This document shows, piece by piece, positions 1 to 8,406 of a stretch of 64,000 bases of DNA (position 1 is the first letter of the stretch; every line of letters starts with the position of its first letter). The position numbers and the translations under genes were made by a program. Under the pieces are notes generated by a model, which saw nothing but the letters and a program-made list of their open reading frames with translations, ran no database searches and was not told where the DNA came from. Source of the stretch: Actinomadura parmotrematis (GTDB lineage: Bacteria; Actinomycetota; Actinomycetes; Streptosporangiales; Streptosporangiaceae); NCBI RefSeq assembly GCF_019458805.1, contig NZ_JAIBOA010000023.1, positions 1 through 64,000 on the forward strand, written 5' to 3'.

Positions 1-900
1 CCGCGTCGTGCTCCCCGCGTCGTGCTCCCCGCGTCGTGCTCCCCGCGTCGTGCTCCCCGCGCCGTGCTCCCCGCGCCGTGCTCCCCGCGCCGTGCTCCCC
101 GCCCCGCGCAGCTCCGCCCCGTGCTCCCCGCCCCGCGCAGCTCCGCCCCGCGCTCCCCGCCCCGCGCAGCTCCGCCCCGCGCAGCTCCGCGCTCCGTGCT
201 CTCCGCCCCGTGAGCCCCGCGACCGCAGCCCACGCCCGGCGGCTGCGCAGCGCCGCATGCTCTGTGGTTGCCGTGCCTCTCGTGCCGGCCGCACCGCGTC
301 TCACGCCTCCGCGCCAGCCGCACCGCACTCCACGCTCTCGTGCCCGCGCTCCCGCGCGTGTGGTTCCCCGTCCCCGCTCCCTATCCAGATCGCCGTCCTG
401 CCCCCCGTGCCGCTTGCCGCGTCCTATGTCGTTCTCCGGTGCCTCATGCGCCAGCCGCCCTGTGCCCCGTACGTCGGCCGCGTCCGCATGGCGCGCCGCT
501 TGTTGCGTCCTGCGGCGCGCCCCGCACGCCGGCCGCCTTGCGTGCTTTGCTGCTCTCTGCGCGCTGGCCGCGCCGTTCCCTGTGCGCCACGCCGCTTGTT
601 GCGTCCTGCGTCGCTCCCCACTCGTCACTCCTCGCTCCCCATTCGCCGCGTTCCGCACCTCATGCTTCGCTCCGCTTGCCGCGTCCCCTGCAGCTTTTCG
701 CTCGTCGCGCCGCGTCCCGTGCCCCGCGTTCCGTGCTTTGCGGCGCTTGCCGCGTCCCGCGCAGCTTCTCGCTCGCTGCGCTGTGCCTCATGCTTCGCGC
801 GCCGTGCCTCGCTCGCTGTCCCACGCGCTGTGCCTTGCTGGCCACGCCCCAGCGCTTGGCGGCAGTGGACTTCCTCAGGAGGAGAACAGCGTGACGGCGG
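1..900. repeat. C-rich minisatellite array, no supported gene
   Basis: Positions 1-98 are seven tandem 14-bp units of the type CCGCGTCGTGCTCC, the last three with a C for T change. From about 99 to 230 longer units built on CCCCGCGCAGCTCCGC follow, and the rest to about 890 is a decayed C-rich array with recurring blocks such as CTTGCCGCGTCCC near 677 and 748. Several long frames are open here on both strands, because the repeats rarely contain stops, but they have no recognisable domain, only Ala/Pro/Arg/Cys-rich composition. I therefore call no gene. It could be the decayed end of a gene lying to the left of the window. Confidence 0.75.
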
Positions 901-934
901 GGGAGCCGATGGTGTCTGGTCGCTGCACGGTAGC

Positions 935-949
935 GAGAGTATCATTCTC
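935..949. promoter_or_regulatory. Operator-like palindrome, family A (near-perfect)
   Basis: GAGAGTATCATTCTC lies in a small AT-richer pocket between the minisatellite and the molybdenum-hydroxylase genes. It matches the 6-3-6 palindrome GAGAAT-N3-ATTCTC found perfectly at 17671, 37810 and 52339, with one arm mismatch. It is about 340 bp before the large-subunit start. A regulator site is inferred; no promoter boxes are clear. Confidence 0.4.
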
Positions 950-1219
950 ATAACAGAGACTTAGGATCTCGAATACTTGTCCTGATGGGTCGCTGCGTGG
1001 CCCTGCTGGTGGGCGTGGCGCGGCTAGCGCCGAGGGGTAGTGCCGCCTTTCAGTGGTTCGGTGTCGAGTCGCCCGCGTCGGCGGTAGGCGGCCTTGACCG
1101 CCTCGAAAACCGGTGTTAAGCAGTTCACTAGCGATGCTGAGCGATCGACCAGCATTGCGATCGGGCGCGTTCCGGCGTGCGTGGCGCAGGCCGCGCCTAC
1201 GGCTCTAGGAGGACCTCGC

Positions 1220-1294
1220 GTGAGTGAGAACGTCACTCTCCATTCATGCACATGCCGCCCCGCGGAACCTCTGGCGAACCGGGAAACAGCGTGA
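1220..1294 (+). CDS. Short leader ORF (24 aa) coupled to the molybdenum hydroxylase
   Basis: A GTG at 1220 follows an AGGAGG box at 1207-1212 with 7-nt spacing, the best ribosome-binding site in the area. The frame encodes 24 residues, including a HSCTC stretch, and its TGA (1292-1294) overlaps the GTG start of the next gene (1291) as GTGA. The arrangement fits a translated leader whose termination re-initiates on the downstream gene. The peptide matches no family I know. Alternatively it is a chance ORF or the remnant of a frame-shifted 5' end. Existence is inferred from ribosome-site quality and overlap only. Confidence 0.4.
   Translation: MSENVTLHSCTCRPAEPLANRETA
1226..1240. promoter_or_regulatory. 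Operator-like imperfect palindrome, family A
   Basis: GAGAACGTCACTCTC has the same 6-3-6 geometry as the perfect GAGAATNNNATTCTC sites, but its inner arm bases do not pair. It lies inside the leader ORF, just after its start codon. It may be a weak operator or a coincidence. Confidence 0.25.
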
Positions 1295-3858
1295 GAGCGG
1301 CGGCGGCACGTTACGCCGGGGCGCGCGTCGCCCGAGTGGAAGATCCGCGGCTGCTCACCGGCCACGGGACGTTCGTGGACGACGTGGTGCGCCCAGGGAT
1401 GCTGCACGCCTGCTTCGTGCGGAGCCCGCTGGCCCGCGCCCGGATCCTCGGCATCGACGCGACGGAGGCGCTGGCGGCCGAAGGCGTGCACGCCGTTTTC
1501 ACCGCCGCCGACCTCAACCCCGACGTCGTCGAAGCCTGGTACACGCTGATCGGCCGCGACGTCCCGGACACCCCGCGCCCCCCGCTCGCCGAGGGCGAGG
1601 TCCGGTTCGTCGGCGATCCGGTGGCGCTGGTCGTCGCCGACGACCGCTACCTCGCGGAGGACGCCGCCGAGCTGGTGATCGTCGACTACGAGCCGCTGAC
1701 GCCCGTCCCCGACTACGCGACGGCCCGCGAGGCGGCCGACCTGGTCCACGGCGCCTACCCGCGCAACGTCGCGGGCGACATGGCTGGCCCGCCGCTGGAG
1801 CAGCTCGCGCCGGCCTTCGAGGCGGCGGCCGTGGTGGTGCACGAGACGATCCACCAGCAGGGCTACGCGCAGGTGCCGATGGAGACGCGCGGCCTGGTCG
1901 TCGAGTGGTCGGCGCCGACCGGCGAGCTGACGCTCTGGGCCGCGACGCAGTCGCCGCACGAGGTGCGACTGTTCTGCTCGCGGCTGCTCGGGCTGCCCGA
2001 GCACCGGGTGCGGGTGCTGATGCGCGACACCGGCGGCGGCTTCGGGCAGAAGGTGGTGCCGCAGCGCGAGGACATGTGCGTCATGCTCGCCGCCCGCAAG
2101 GTGCGCGGCCCGCTGAAATGGATCGAGGACCGGCGCGAGAACCTCATGTCCGCAGGTCAGGCTCGCCACGAGCACGCCGACGCGCGGATCGCGCTCGCCG
2201 CCGACGGGACGATCCTCGCCGCCGCGGTCGACCACGTCCAGGACGTCGGCGCTTACCCGACGCCGTGGCCGGTCGGGACCGCCGCGGCCGTCGGGATGTT
2301 CTTCCCCGGGCCCTACCGCGTGCCGCAGGCGACCTGGTCGACGGCGTCGGTGTTCTCCAACACCGCCGGCCGGAACGCCTATCGTGGCCCCTGGCAGATG
2401 GAGTCGCTGGCGCGCGAGGTCCTGCTCGACGCCGGGGCGCGCCGCCTCGGCATCGACCCGGCGGAGCTGCGCCGCCGCAACCTGCTGCGCCGCGACGAGC
2501 TGCCGTACTTCAACCCCAACGGCATGCCTTACAGCGACATCACGCCGCTGGAGACGTTCGAGCAGGCGCTGAAAATGCTCGACTACGAGGCGTTCCGGAG
2601 CGAGCAGGAGCAGGCCCGCGCGCAGGGCCGCCACATCGGAGTCGGCACCTGCACCTATGTCGAGCCGACGACGGCCGCGATGGCGCTGCACGCCACCGAG
2701 GGGGCGACGATCCGGATCGAGCCGTCCGGCAAGGTCAACGTGTACGTGTCGGGCGGGTCGAGCGGCAACAGCATCGAGACGACGGTCGTGCAGCTCGCCG
2801 CGGACGCGCTCGGCGTCGACATCGCCGATGTCAGCACGATCCAAGGCGACACCGCCGTGACGCCGTTCGGTGGCGGCGCGGCGGGCAGCCGGTCGGGGTC
2901 GATGACGGCGGGCGCCGTCGGCGAGACCGCGGCGGTGCTGCGCGAGCGGATCGCCGCGATCGCCGCGCACAAGCTGGAGGCCGCCCCCGAGGACATCGAG
3001 CTGGCGGACGGGCACGCCCGCGTGCGCGGTGTCCCCGAGAGCGGTGTTCCGCTCTCTGAGATCGCCGCTCTCGCCTACTTCCAGCCCGAGCAGCTCCCGC
3101 CGGGAGTGCCCGCGGGCCTGGAGGCGTCCGGACGCTACCGCCCGGAGAACCCGATCATCTGGGCGAACGCGACGCACCTGTGCACCTGCGAGGTGGACGT
3201 GACGACCGGCGAAGTGCGGCTGCTCCGCTACATCGTCAGCGAGGACTGCGGACCGATGATCAACCCGAACGTGGTGGAGGGGCAGATCGCCGGCGGCGTC
3301 GTCCAGGGCATCGGCGGCGCGCTCCTGGAGCACCTGGCCTACGACGAGGACGGCAACCCCGTGGCGACCACCTTCATGGACTACCTGCTGCCGACGGCCG
3401 CCGACGTGCCCGACATCGAGTACGGCCACATCGAGACGCCCGCGCCGGGCCCCGGCGGCTACAAGGGCGTCGGCGAGGGCGGCGCGATCGGCGCGCCGCC
3501 CGCGGTGGTGAACGCCGTCGCCGACGCGCTCGCCCCGTTCGGCGTGGAGATCACCCGCCTACCACTGACCCCGGAACGCATCACCGGCCTGATCCGCAAC
3601 GCGAGCGCCCCACACGGCCCGCGCACAACGGCCCGTGTGGATGATCCCAACGGCCCCAACGGCCCCAACGGCCCCAACGGCCCCGACGGCCCCAACGGCC
3701 CAGATGGCACGAGCAGCGCGAGCGCAACGGGCGGTGCGATCAGTGCAGATGTTGCGACCAGTGCGGGCGGTGAAAGCGGCGCGGACGGTGTGAGCGGTGT
3801 GGATGACGCGAGCGCAGCGGGTAGTGCAGGCAGCGCGGGCGGGGCGGTAGGGCGGTGA
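1291..3858 (+). CDS. Molybdenum hydroxylase large (Mo-pterin) subunit, xanthine dehydrogenase/CoxL family
   Basis: About 855 aa. The N-terminal part (ARVEDPRLLTGHGTFVDDV) and the GGGFGQK block are typical of the aldehyde oxidase/xanthine dehydrogenase a/b-hammerhead and Mo-cofactor domains. GYKGVGEGG near residue 725 carries the catalytic Glu. The active-site loop reads AYRGPW rather than the AYXCSFR of form I or AYRGAGR of form II CO dehydrogenases, so the substrate is probably not CO but a hydroxylatable (hetero)cyclic or aldehyde compound. GTG 1291 is chosen because it overlaps the leader ORF stop; ATG 1246 is possible but has no ribosome site. It is followed by FAD and 2Fe-2S subunits with 4- and 8-nt overlaps. 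The C-terminal ~85 residues are a repetitive NGP/AS-rich tail that the family normally lacks. Confidence 0.9.
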   Translation: MRAAAARYAGARVARVEDPRLLTGHGTFVDDVVRPGMLHACFVRSPLARARILGIDATEALAAEGVHAVFTAADLNPDVVEAWYTLIGRDVPDTPRPPLAEGEVRFVGDPVALVVADDRYLAEDAAELVIVDYEPLTPVPDYATAREAADLVHGAYPRNVAGDMAGPPLEQLAPAFEAAAVVVHETIHQQGYAQVPMETRGLVVEWSAPTGELTLWAATQSPHEVRLFCSRLLGLPEHRVRVLMRDTGGGFGQKVVPQREDMCVMLAARKVRGPLKWIEDRRENLMSAGQARHEHADARIALAADGTILAAAVDHVQDVGAYPTPWPVGTAAAVGMFFPGPYRVPQATWSTASVFSNTAGRNAYRGPWQMESLAREVLLDAGARRLGIDPAELRRRNLLRRDELPYFNPNGMPYSDITPLETFEQALKMLDYEAFRSEQEQARAQGRHIGVGTCTYVEPTTAAMALHATEGATIRIEPSGKVNVYVSGGSSGNSIETTVVQLAADALGVDIADVSTIQGDTAVTPFGGGAAGSRSGSMTAGAVGETAAVLRERIAAIAAHKLEAAPEDIELADGHARVRGVPESGVPLSEIAALAYFQPEQLPPGVPAGLEASGRYRPENPIIWANATHLCTCEVDVTTGEVRLLRYIVSEDCGPMINPNVVEGQIAGGVVQGIGGALLEHLAYDEDGNPVATTFMDYLLPTAADVPDIEYGHIETPAPGPGGYKGVGEGGAIGAPPAVVNAVADALAPFGVEITRLPLTPERITGLIRNASAPHGPRTTARVDDPNGPNGPNGPNGPDGPNGPDGTSSASATGGAISADVATSAGGESGADGVSGVDDASAAGSAGSAGGAVGR
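3646..3850 (+). repeat. 9-bp tandem repeat and 15-bp-like tail in the large subunit
   Basis: About seven 9-bp units of the form AACGGCCCC encode Asn-Gly-Pro triplets. A degenerate Ala/Ser/Gly stretch continues to the stop codon. The tail begins right after the normal family C-terminus (near ITGLIRNAS), so it looks like a read-through extension rather than part of the fold. Confidence 0.8.
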
Positions 3859-4730
3859 AGCCGGCGCCGTTCGCCTACCACGCTCCGGCGGGCGCCGCCG
3901 AGGCCGCCGCTCTGCTCGCCGACCTCGGCGAGGACGCCAAGGCCATCGCGGGCGGGCAGAGCCTCGTTCCGATGCTCGCGCTGCGCCTCGCCGTGCCCGA
4001 ACACTTGGTGGACCTGCGCCGCGTGGACGAGCTGCGCGGCATCGAGGAGCGCGACGGCACGGTGCGGATCGGCGCCGGGACGACGCAGGCGGCGATCGGC
4101 CGGTCCGCGACGGTCGCGCGGGGCGTCCCGCTGCTGGCGCGGGCGACGCCGCTGATCGGGCACTTCCAGATCCGCAACCGCGGCACGCTCGGCGGATCGC
4201 TCGCCCACGCCGACGCCGCCGCCGAGTACCCGGCGGTCGCGCTCGCGCTGGACGCCCGCATCGAGACGCTGTCGCCGCGCGGGACGGGGACCATCGACGC
4301 GGCCGCCTTCTTCACCGGCCTCTGGACGACCGCGCTGGAACCCGACGAGCTCCTCACCGGCGTCGCCTTCCCCGTCTGGACGGGCCGCCGCGGCTTCGCC
4401 GTCGAGGAGTTCGCCCGGCGCGGCGGCGACTTCGCCCTCGCGGGCGCCGCCGTCGCCGTCGAGCTGGACGGCGACGACCGCGTCCGCCGCTGCGCGATCG
4501 GCCTGTTCGGGCTCGGTTCGACGCCGCTCCGCGCGCGCGCCGCCGAGGCCGCGGCGACCGGTGAGGTCGCCGCCGACATCGACGCGGACGACGTCGGGAG
4601 CGCCGCGACGGCGTCCCTGGAGTCGGTCCCGTCCGACCTGCACGCGTCCGCCGGGCACCGCACGCGCGTCGGCGCCGCCGTCGTCGCGCGGGCCTGGCGG
4701 CGAGCCATCCGGGAGGCCGCAGATGCCTGA
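3855..4730 (+). CDS. Molybdenum hydroxylase FAD-binding (medium) subunit, CoxM-like
   Basis: 291 aa. The N-terminus has PFAYHAPAGAAEAAALL and AIAGGQSLVPML, the signature of the PCMH-type FAD-binding domain, and IRNRGTLGGSLAHADAAAEYP is the second FAD-binding motif. The C-terminal CO-dehydrogenase flavoprotein-like domain follows. It passes electrons from the 2Fe-2S subunit through FAD to an acceptor. The GTG start (GTGA) overlaps the large-subunit stop by 4 nt, implying translational coupling. Length is normal for the family and no low-complexity tail is present. Confidence 0.92.
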   Translation: MKPAPFAYHAPAGAAEAAALLADLGEDAKAIAGGQSLVPMLALRLAVPEHLVDLRRVDELRGIEERDGTVRIGAGTTQAAIGRSATVARGVPLLARATPLIGHFQIRNRGTLGGSLAHADAAAEYPAVALALDARIETLSPRGTGTIDAAAFFTGLWTTALEPDELLTGVAFPVWTGRRGFAVEEFARRGGDFALAGAAVAVELDGDDRVRRCAIGLFGLGSTPLRARAAEAAATGEVAADIDADDVGSAATASLESVPSDLHASAGHRTRVGAAVVARAWRRAIREAADA

Positions 4731-5232
4731 CGCCCATGCCCAGCAGGTCGCCGTCGAGGTGACCGTCAACGGGACGCGGCGCCGCGCCGCCGTCCCGCCG
4801 CGCCTCACCCTCGCCGACTACCTGCGCGAGCGCTGCGGCCTCACCGGCACGCACCTCGGCTGCGAGCACGGCGTGTGCGGGGCCTGCACGGTCCTGATCG
4901 ACGGGGACGCCGTCCGCGCCTGCCTGGTCCTCGCCGTGCAGGCCGACGGAGCGGAGGTCACCACCGTGGAGGGCATCGCGGCGCCGGACGGGGAGCTATC
5001 GCCGGTGCAGGCGGCGTTCCGCGATCACCACGGGCTGCAGTGCGGGTTCTGCACGCCCGGGTTCGTCGTCTCGGTCACCGCGTTCCTGCGCGACCACCCC
5101 GACCCGACCGACGAGGAGATCCGCGACGGCCTGTCGGGCAACCTGTGCCGCTGCACCGGCTACCAGGGGATTCTCAAGGCCGTCCGCGCGGCGGCGGACG
5201 GCGCCGCGGCCGCGCCGAAGGAGCATGCGTGA
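4723..5232 (+). CDS. Molybdenum hydroxylase 2Fe-2S (small) subunit, CoxS-like
   Basis: 169 aa. CEHGVCGACTVLIDG near residues 47-61 plus the upstream Cys pattern bind the plant-type 2Fe-2S cluster. CGFCTPGFVVS and NLCRCTGYQGI form the second, [2Fe-2S]-binding helical domain, so all eight cluster cysteines appear to be there. ATG 4723 lies inside the end of the FAD-subunit gene (8-nt overlap) and gives the usual family length; longer upstream starts in this frame would run far into that gene. It completes the three-subunit hydroxylase. Confidence 0.93.
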   Translation: MPDAHAQQVAVEVTVNGTRRRAAVPPRLTLADYLRERCGLTGTHLGCEHGVCGACTVLIDGDAVRACLVLAVQADGAEVTTVEGIAAPDGELSPVQAAFRDHHGLQCGFCTPGFVVSVTAFLRDHPDPTDEEIRDGLSGNLCRCTGYQGILKAVRAAADGAAAAPKEHA

Positions 5233-6293
5233 AACTGGAGAACGCGATCACCATCCCCGTGCCCCGGGACGAGGCGTGGCGGGTGCTGCTCGACATCGAG
5301 CGGATCGCGCCCTGCGTCCCCGGCGCCACCCTCACCTCCCGCGACGGCGACCGCTACCACGGCCGCGTCAAGGTGAAGATCGGCCCGATCGGGCTCACCT
5401 ACGGCGGGACGGTCGCGTTCGTCTCGCTGGACGAGGCGGCGGGCATCGCGGTGATGGAGGCGACCGGACGGGAGACGCGCGGCGGCGGGACCGCGAAGGC
5501 CACCGTCGTCTGCCGCCTCACCGGACGCGGTGCGACCACCGACGTCGCCGTCGAGACCGACCTCGCGATCACCGGCAGGCCCGCGCAGTTCGGACGCGGC
5601 GCGCTCACCGACGTCGCCGGCGCCCTGATCCGCCGGTTCGCCGACAACCTCGCCACCGAACTCGCATCCGCACAGCCCCCCATTCCCAGGTCTGAACCCG
5701 CGCCCGCTTCCGCGTCTGAACCCGCTGCGTCTGGATCAGTCGCGTCTGGGCTGGCCGCGTCTGAAGCCGCTGTGTCTGGGGCGGCTTCTTCTGGGCCGAC
5801 CTCGCCTAGGTCGACGGCACACGGATCGGCCGAGTCCGAGTTGGCCTCCTCCGGGTCGGCCGCGTCCTCGCTGGGCGCGCCTGGATCGGTCGCGCCAGCA
5901 TCGGCCCGAGCAGGATCGGTTGCGTCCGAGTCGGCCTCGTCCGGATCGGCCGCGTCCGCGCTGACCTCGGTCGGGCCTGCCGCGCCTGGGGCGGTCCCGG
6001 CCAGACCGGCCGCAACTGGATCGGCCTCGCCCAAGTCAGCCGTGCCCGAGCCGGCCGTGGACGAGCCGGGCACGGCCGGAACGGCCTCGCCCGAGCAGGC
6101 CCCGACCGGATCCGTCCCGATCGAGTCGGCGCCGATCGGAACGGCCCGCCGCGAGGGGGCTCCGCCGTTGGATCTGCTGCGTCCCGGGCAGGGCGCGCCG
6201 TTCCGGTACCTCGGCGTGGCCGCCGCCGTGGCCGCACTGCTCACCGCCGCCGCGCTCGTGCGGCGGCGCCGCCCACCCCGCCACCCCCACTGA
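5229..6293 (+). CDS. CoxG-like SRPBCC protein with long repeat linker and C-terminal membrane anchor
   Basis: About 354 aa from GTG 5229, which overlaps the previous stop as GTGA. Residues 1-150 form a CoxG-type SRPBCC domain (MKLENAITIPVPRDEAW, then CVPGATL). CoxG in CO dehydrogenase systems recruits the enzyme to the membrane. Residues ~155-310 are a low-complexity Ser/Ala/Gly/Pro linker with a clear 15-bp DNA period. A single hydrophobic helix near residues 325-345 (YLGVAAAVAALLTAAALV) is followed by Arg-rich residues, as expected for a membrane anchor with its positive end inside. So the fold and the anchor are normal, but the spacer is greatly expanded. The likely role is anchoring the hydroxylase to the membrane. 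Confidence 0.85.
   Translation: MKLENAITIPVPRDEAWRVLLDIERIAPCVPGATLTSRDGDRYHGRVKVKIGPIGLTYGGTVAFVSLDEAAGIAVMEATGRETRGGGTAKATVVCRLTGRGATTDVAVETDLAITGRPAQFGRGALTDVAGALIRRFADNLATELASAQPPIPRSEPAPASASEPAASGSVASGLAASEAAVSGAASSGPTSPRSTAHGSAESELASSGSAASSLGAPGSVAPASARAGSVASESASSGSAASALTSVGPAAPGAVPARPAATGSASPKSAVPEPAVDEPGTAGTASPEQAPTGSVPIESAPIGTARREGAPPLDLLRPGQGAPFRYLGVAAAVAALLTAAALVRRRRPPRHPH
5695..6150 (+). repeat. 15-bp-period degenerate repeat inside the CoxG-like gene
   Basis: Units such as GCGTCTGGATCAGTC, GCGTCTGGGCTGGCC and GCGTCCGAGTCGGCC follow each other every 15 bp for about 30 units, encoding five-residue blocks of the type A-S-G/E-S-A/V. The period keeps the frame open. The same period recurs in other genes of the window. 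Confidence 0.8.
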
Positions 6294-6307
6294 AAAGAGG
6301 CAGCACG

Positions 6308-7144
6308 ATGACCGGACGGGTCGAAGGAAAGGTCGCGTTCATCACCGGCGCCGCGCGCGGGCAGGGCCGCAGCCACGCGGTGCGCCTGGCGCAGGAGGGC
6401 GCCGACATCATCGCCGTCGACATCTGCGAGCAGCTCGACAGCGTGCCGATCCCCATGTCCACCCCCGAGGACCTGGACGAGACCGTCCGGCTGGTCCAGA
6501 AGACCGGCCGCCGCATCATCGCCAAGCAGGCCGACGTCCGCGACTTCGCCCAGCTGAAGGCCGTCGCCGACGAGGGCGTGCGGGAGTTCGGGCGCCTGGA
6601 CATCGTCCTCGCCAACGCCGGTCTCGCCGCCGACGGCGACCCCGTCGAGACGCTCGACGAGACGCTGTGGCGCGACTCCATCGACGTCAACCTGACCGGC
6701 GTCTGGCTCACCGCCAAGGCGACGGTCCCGCACGTCATCGCGGGCGGCCGCGGCGGCTCGATCGTGCTGACGAGCTCGGTCGGCGGCCTGAAGGCGCACC
6801 CGAACATCGCCAACTACGTCGCCGCCAAGCACGGCGTCGTCGGGCTCATGCGCTCGATGGCGGTGGAGCTGGCCCAGCACCGCATCCGCGTCAACTCCGT
6901 GCACCCGACGCAGGTGGCCACCCCGATGTTCATGAACGACCTCACCTACCGGATGTTCCGCCCCGACCTGGAGAACCCGACCGAGGAGGACGTGGCGCCG
7001 ATCTCGCAGATGATGAACGCGCTTCCCGTCCCCTGGGTGGAGGCCGAGGACGTCACCAACGCCGTGCTGTTCCTGGTCTCCGACGACAGCCGGTACATCA
7101 CCGGGGTCCCGCTGCCGGTCGACGCGGGCTCGATGCTCAAGTAG
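6308..7144 (+). CDS. Mycofactocin-coupled SDR family oxidoreductase
   Basis: 278 aa. The NAD-binding motif TGAARGQG (residues ~14-21), followed by SHAVRLAQEGADIIAVDIC, and an inserted stretch before the second half are typical of the mycofactocin-coupled SDR subfamily. These enzymes hold non-exchangeable NAD and use mycofactocin as acceptor. The catalytic tetrad is visible as N (ANAG region), S (TSSVGG), and Y-x3-K (YVAAKHG). ATG 6308 is preceded by GAAAAGAGGCAG. It lies 14 bp after the CoxG-like gene and 34 bp before the P450, so it could oxidise the alcohol made by that P450; this pairing is inferred. No mycofactocin biosynthesis genes are in the window. Confidence 0.88.
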   Translation: MTGRVEGKVAFITGAARGQGRSHAVRLAQEGADIIAVDICEQLDSVPIPMSTPEDLDETVRLVQKTGRRIIAKQADVRDFAQLKAVADEGVREFGRLDIVLANAGLAADGDPVETLDETLWRDSIDVNLTGVWLTAKATVPHVIAGGRGGSIVLTSSVGGLKAHPNIANYVAAKHGVVGLMRSMAVELAQHRIRVNSVHPTQVATPMFMNDLTYRMFRPDLENPTEEDVAPISQMMNALPVPWVEAEDVTNAVLFLVSDDSRYITGVPLPVDAGSMLK

Positions 7145-7178
7145 CCGGCCGGGCCGCCATCCGCAGGAAGGGAAGCAC

Positions 7179-8366
7179 GTGACCGACGAGCTCTACTGGG
7201 ATCCCTACGACCCGCGCTTCGTCCCCGACCCCTACCCGACGTACCGGCGGCTCCGCGAGGAAGCGCCGCTCTACTACAACGAGAAGCACGATTTCTACGC
7301 CGTCAGCCGGTACGAGGACGTCGACCACGGGCTGGCGGACTGGGAGACCTACTCCTCGGCGCGCGGCGGCATCCTGGAGTTCATCAAGTCGGGCATCGAG
7401 ATGCCGCCCGGCACGCTGATCTTCGAGGATCCCGAGCCGCACGACATCCACCGCCGGCTGCTGGTGAAGATCTTCACGCCGCGGCGGATCGCCGCGCTGG
7501 AGCCGCGCATCCGCGACTTCTGCGCCCGCACCCTGGACCCGCTCGCGGGCCGGGACCGGTTCGACCTCGTCGCCGACTTCGCGATCGAGATGCCGATGCG
7601 CGTCATCGGCATGCTGCTCGGCATCCCCGAGGCCGACCAGGCGGCGCTGCGCGACTCCGCCGACGAGAGCCTGCGGACCGAGGCCGGCGGCCAGATGGAC
7701 CTGAAGGACGGGGCGATCCTCAGCAACGAGATGTTCGGCGACTACATCGCCTGGCGCGCGAAGAACCCCTCCGGCGACCTCATGACCAAGCTCCTCACGA
7801 CCGAGTTCGAGGACGAGCACGGCGTCGTGCGGACCCTCACCCGCGACGAGGTCCTCACCTACGTCACCGTCGTCGCGGGCGCCGGCAACGAGACGACGGG
7901 GCGCCTCATCGGCTGGCTCGGCTCGGTCCTCGCCGCGCACCCCGACCAGCGGCGGGCGCTCGTCGACGATCCGGCGCTGGTCCCGAACGCGGTCGAGGAG
8001 GTGCTGCGGTACGAGCCGCCGGGCCCCTACATCGCCCGCTATGTCACCCGGGACGTGCGGGTGCACGGCGAGACGGTCCCGGCGGGCAGCTCGATGATGT
8101 TCATCGCGGCGGCCGGCAACCGCGACGAGCGCCGCTACCCCGATCCCGACCGGTTCGACGTGCGGCGCAAGATCGGGCAGCAGCTGACGTTCGGGATCGG
8201 CGTCCACTACTGCCTCGGCGCGGCGCTCGCCCGGCTGGAGGGCCGGGTGGCGCTGGAGGAGATCCTGCGCCGGTTCCCGAGCTGGGACGTGGACGAGGAC
8301 GGCGCCAGGCTGGCGCAGACCTCGACCGTCCGGGGCTGGGAGACGCTGCCGGTGATCGTCCGCTGA
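7179..8366 (+). CDS. Cytochrome P450 monooxygenase
   Basis: 395 aa, normal for a soluble bacterial P450. The I-helix oxygen-activation motif AGAGNETT is near residue 235, the K-helix ExxR is EEVLR (EVLR), and the haem loop FGIGVHYCLG places the axial Cys at residue 345. It hydroxylates a hydrophobic substrate with electrons from a ferredoxin and reductase; neither is encoded next to it. GTG 7179 has a GGAAGGGA box 9 nt before it. It is the last gene of the rightward cluster, followed by a strong hairpin. Family assignment and substrate cannot be set by eye; neighbourhood with mce suggests steroid- or terpenoid-like substrates. Confidence 0.93.
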   Translation: MTDELYWDPYDPRFVPDPYPTYRRLREEAPLYYNEKHDFYAVSRYEDVDHGLADWETYSSARGGILEFIKSGIEMPPGTLIFEDPEPHDIHRRLLVKIFTPRRIAALEPRIRDFCARTLDPLAGRDRFDLVADFAIEMPMRVIGMLLGIPEADQAALRDSADESLRTEAGGQMDLKDGAILSNEMFGDYIAWRAKNPSGDLMTKLLTTEFEDEHGVVRTLTRDEVLTYVTVVAGAGNETTGRLIGWLGSVLAAHPDQRRALVDDPALVPNAVEEVLRYEPPGPYIARYVTRDVRVHGETVPAGSSMMFIAAAGNRDERRYPDPDRFDVRRKIGQQLTFGIGVHYCLGAALARLEGRVALEEILRRFPSWDVDEDGARLAQTSTVRGWETLPVIVR

Positions 8367-8371
8367 GGCCC

Positions 8372-8400
8372 GGCGGGGGCGGGCCGGTCCCGCCCCCGCC
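8372..8400. terminator. Bidirectional hairpin terminator between P450 and mce operon
   Basis: A perfect 12-bp stem, GGCGGGGGCGGG against CCCGCCCCCGCC, encloses a 5-nt loop between two convergent stop codons (8366 and 8407). There is no U-tract, as is common for hairpin terminators in high-GC actinobacteria. Its position suits termination from both sides. Confidence 0.8.
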
Positions 8401-8406
8401 GGCGGC

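Noticed and set aside
1..98. CRISPR array at the left edge
   Set aside because: The 14-bp units abut with no variable spacers, and no cas genes are present.
8..964. Overlapping long frames in the first kilobase
   Set aside because: Three + strand frames are open at once because of C-rich repeats; none has a ribosome site, domain or biased third-codon pattern that I could trust.
1024..3429. Long antisense frame (801 codons) opposite the molybdenum hydroxylase gene
   Set aside because: It shows no domain, is His/Arg/Asp/Val-rich as expected from a GC-rich antisense frame, and lies opposite a clear conserved gene.
1291..5232. Calling the molybdenum hydroxylase a CO dehydrogenase
   Set aside because: The active-site loop is AYRGPW, neither AYXCSFR nor AYRGAGR, so the name CO dehydrogenase would claim more than the sequence shows.
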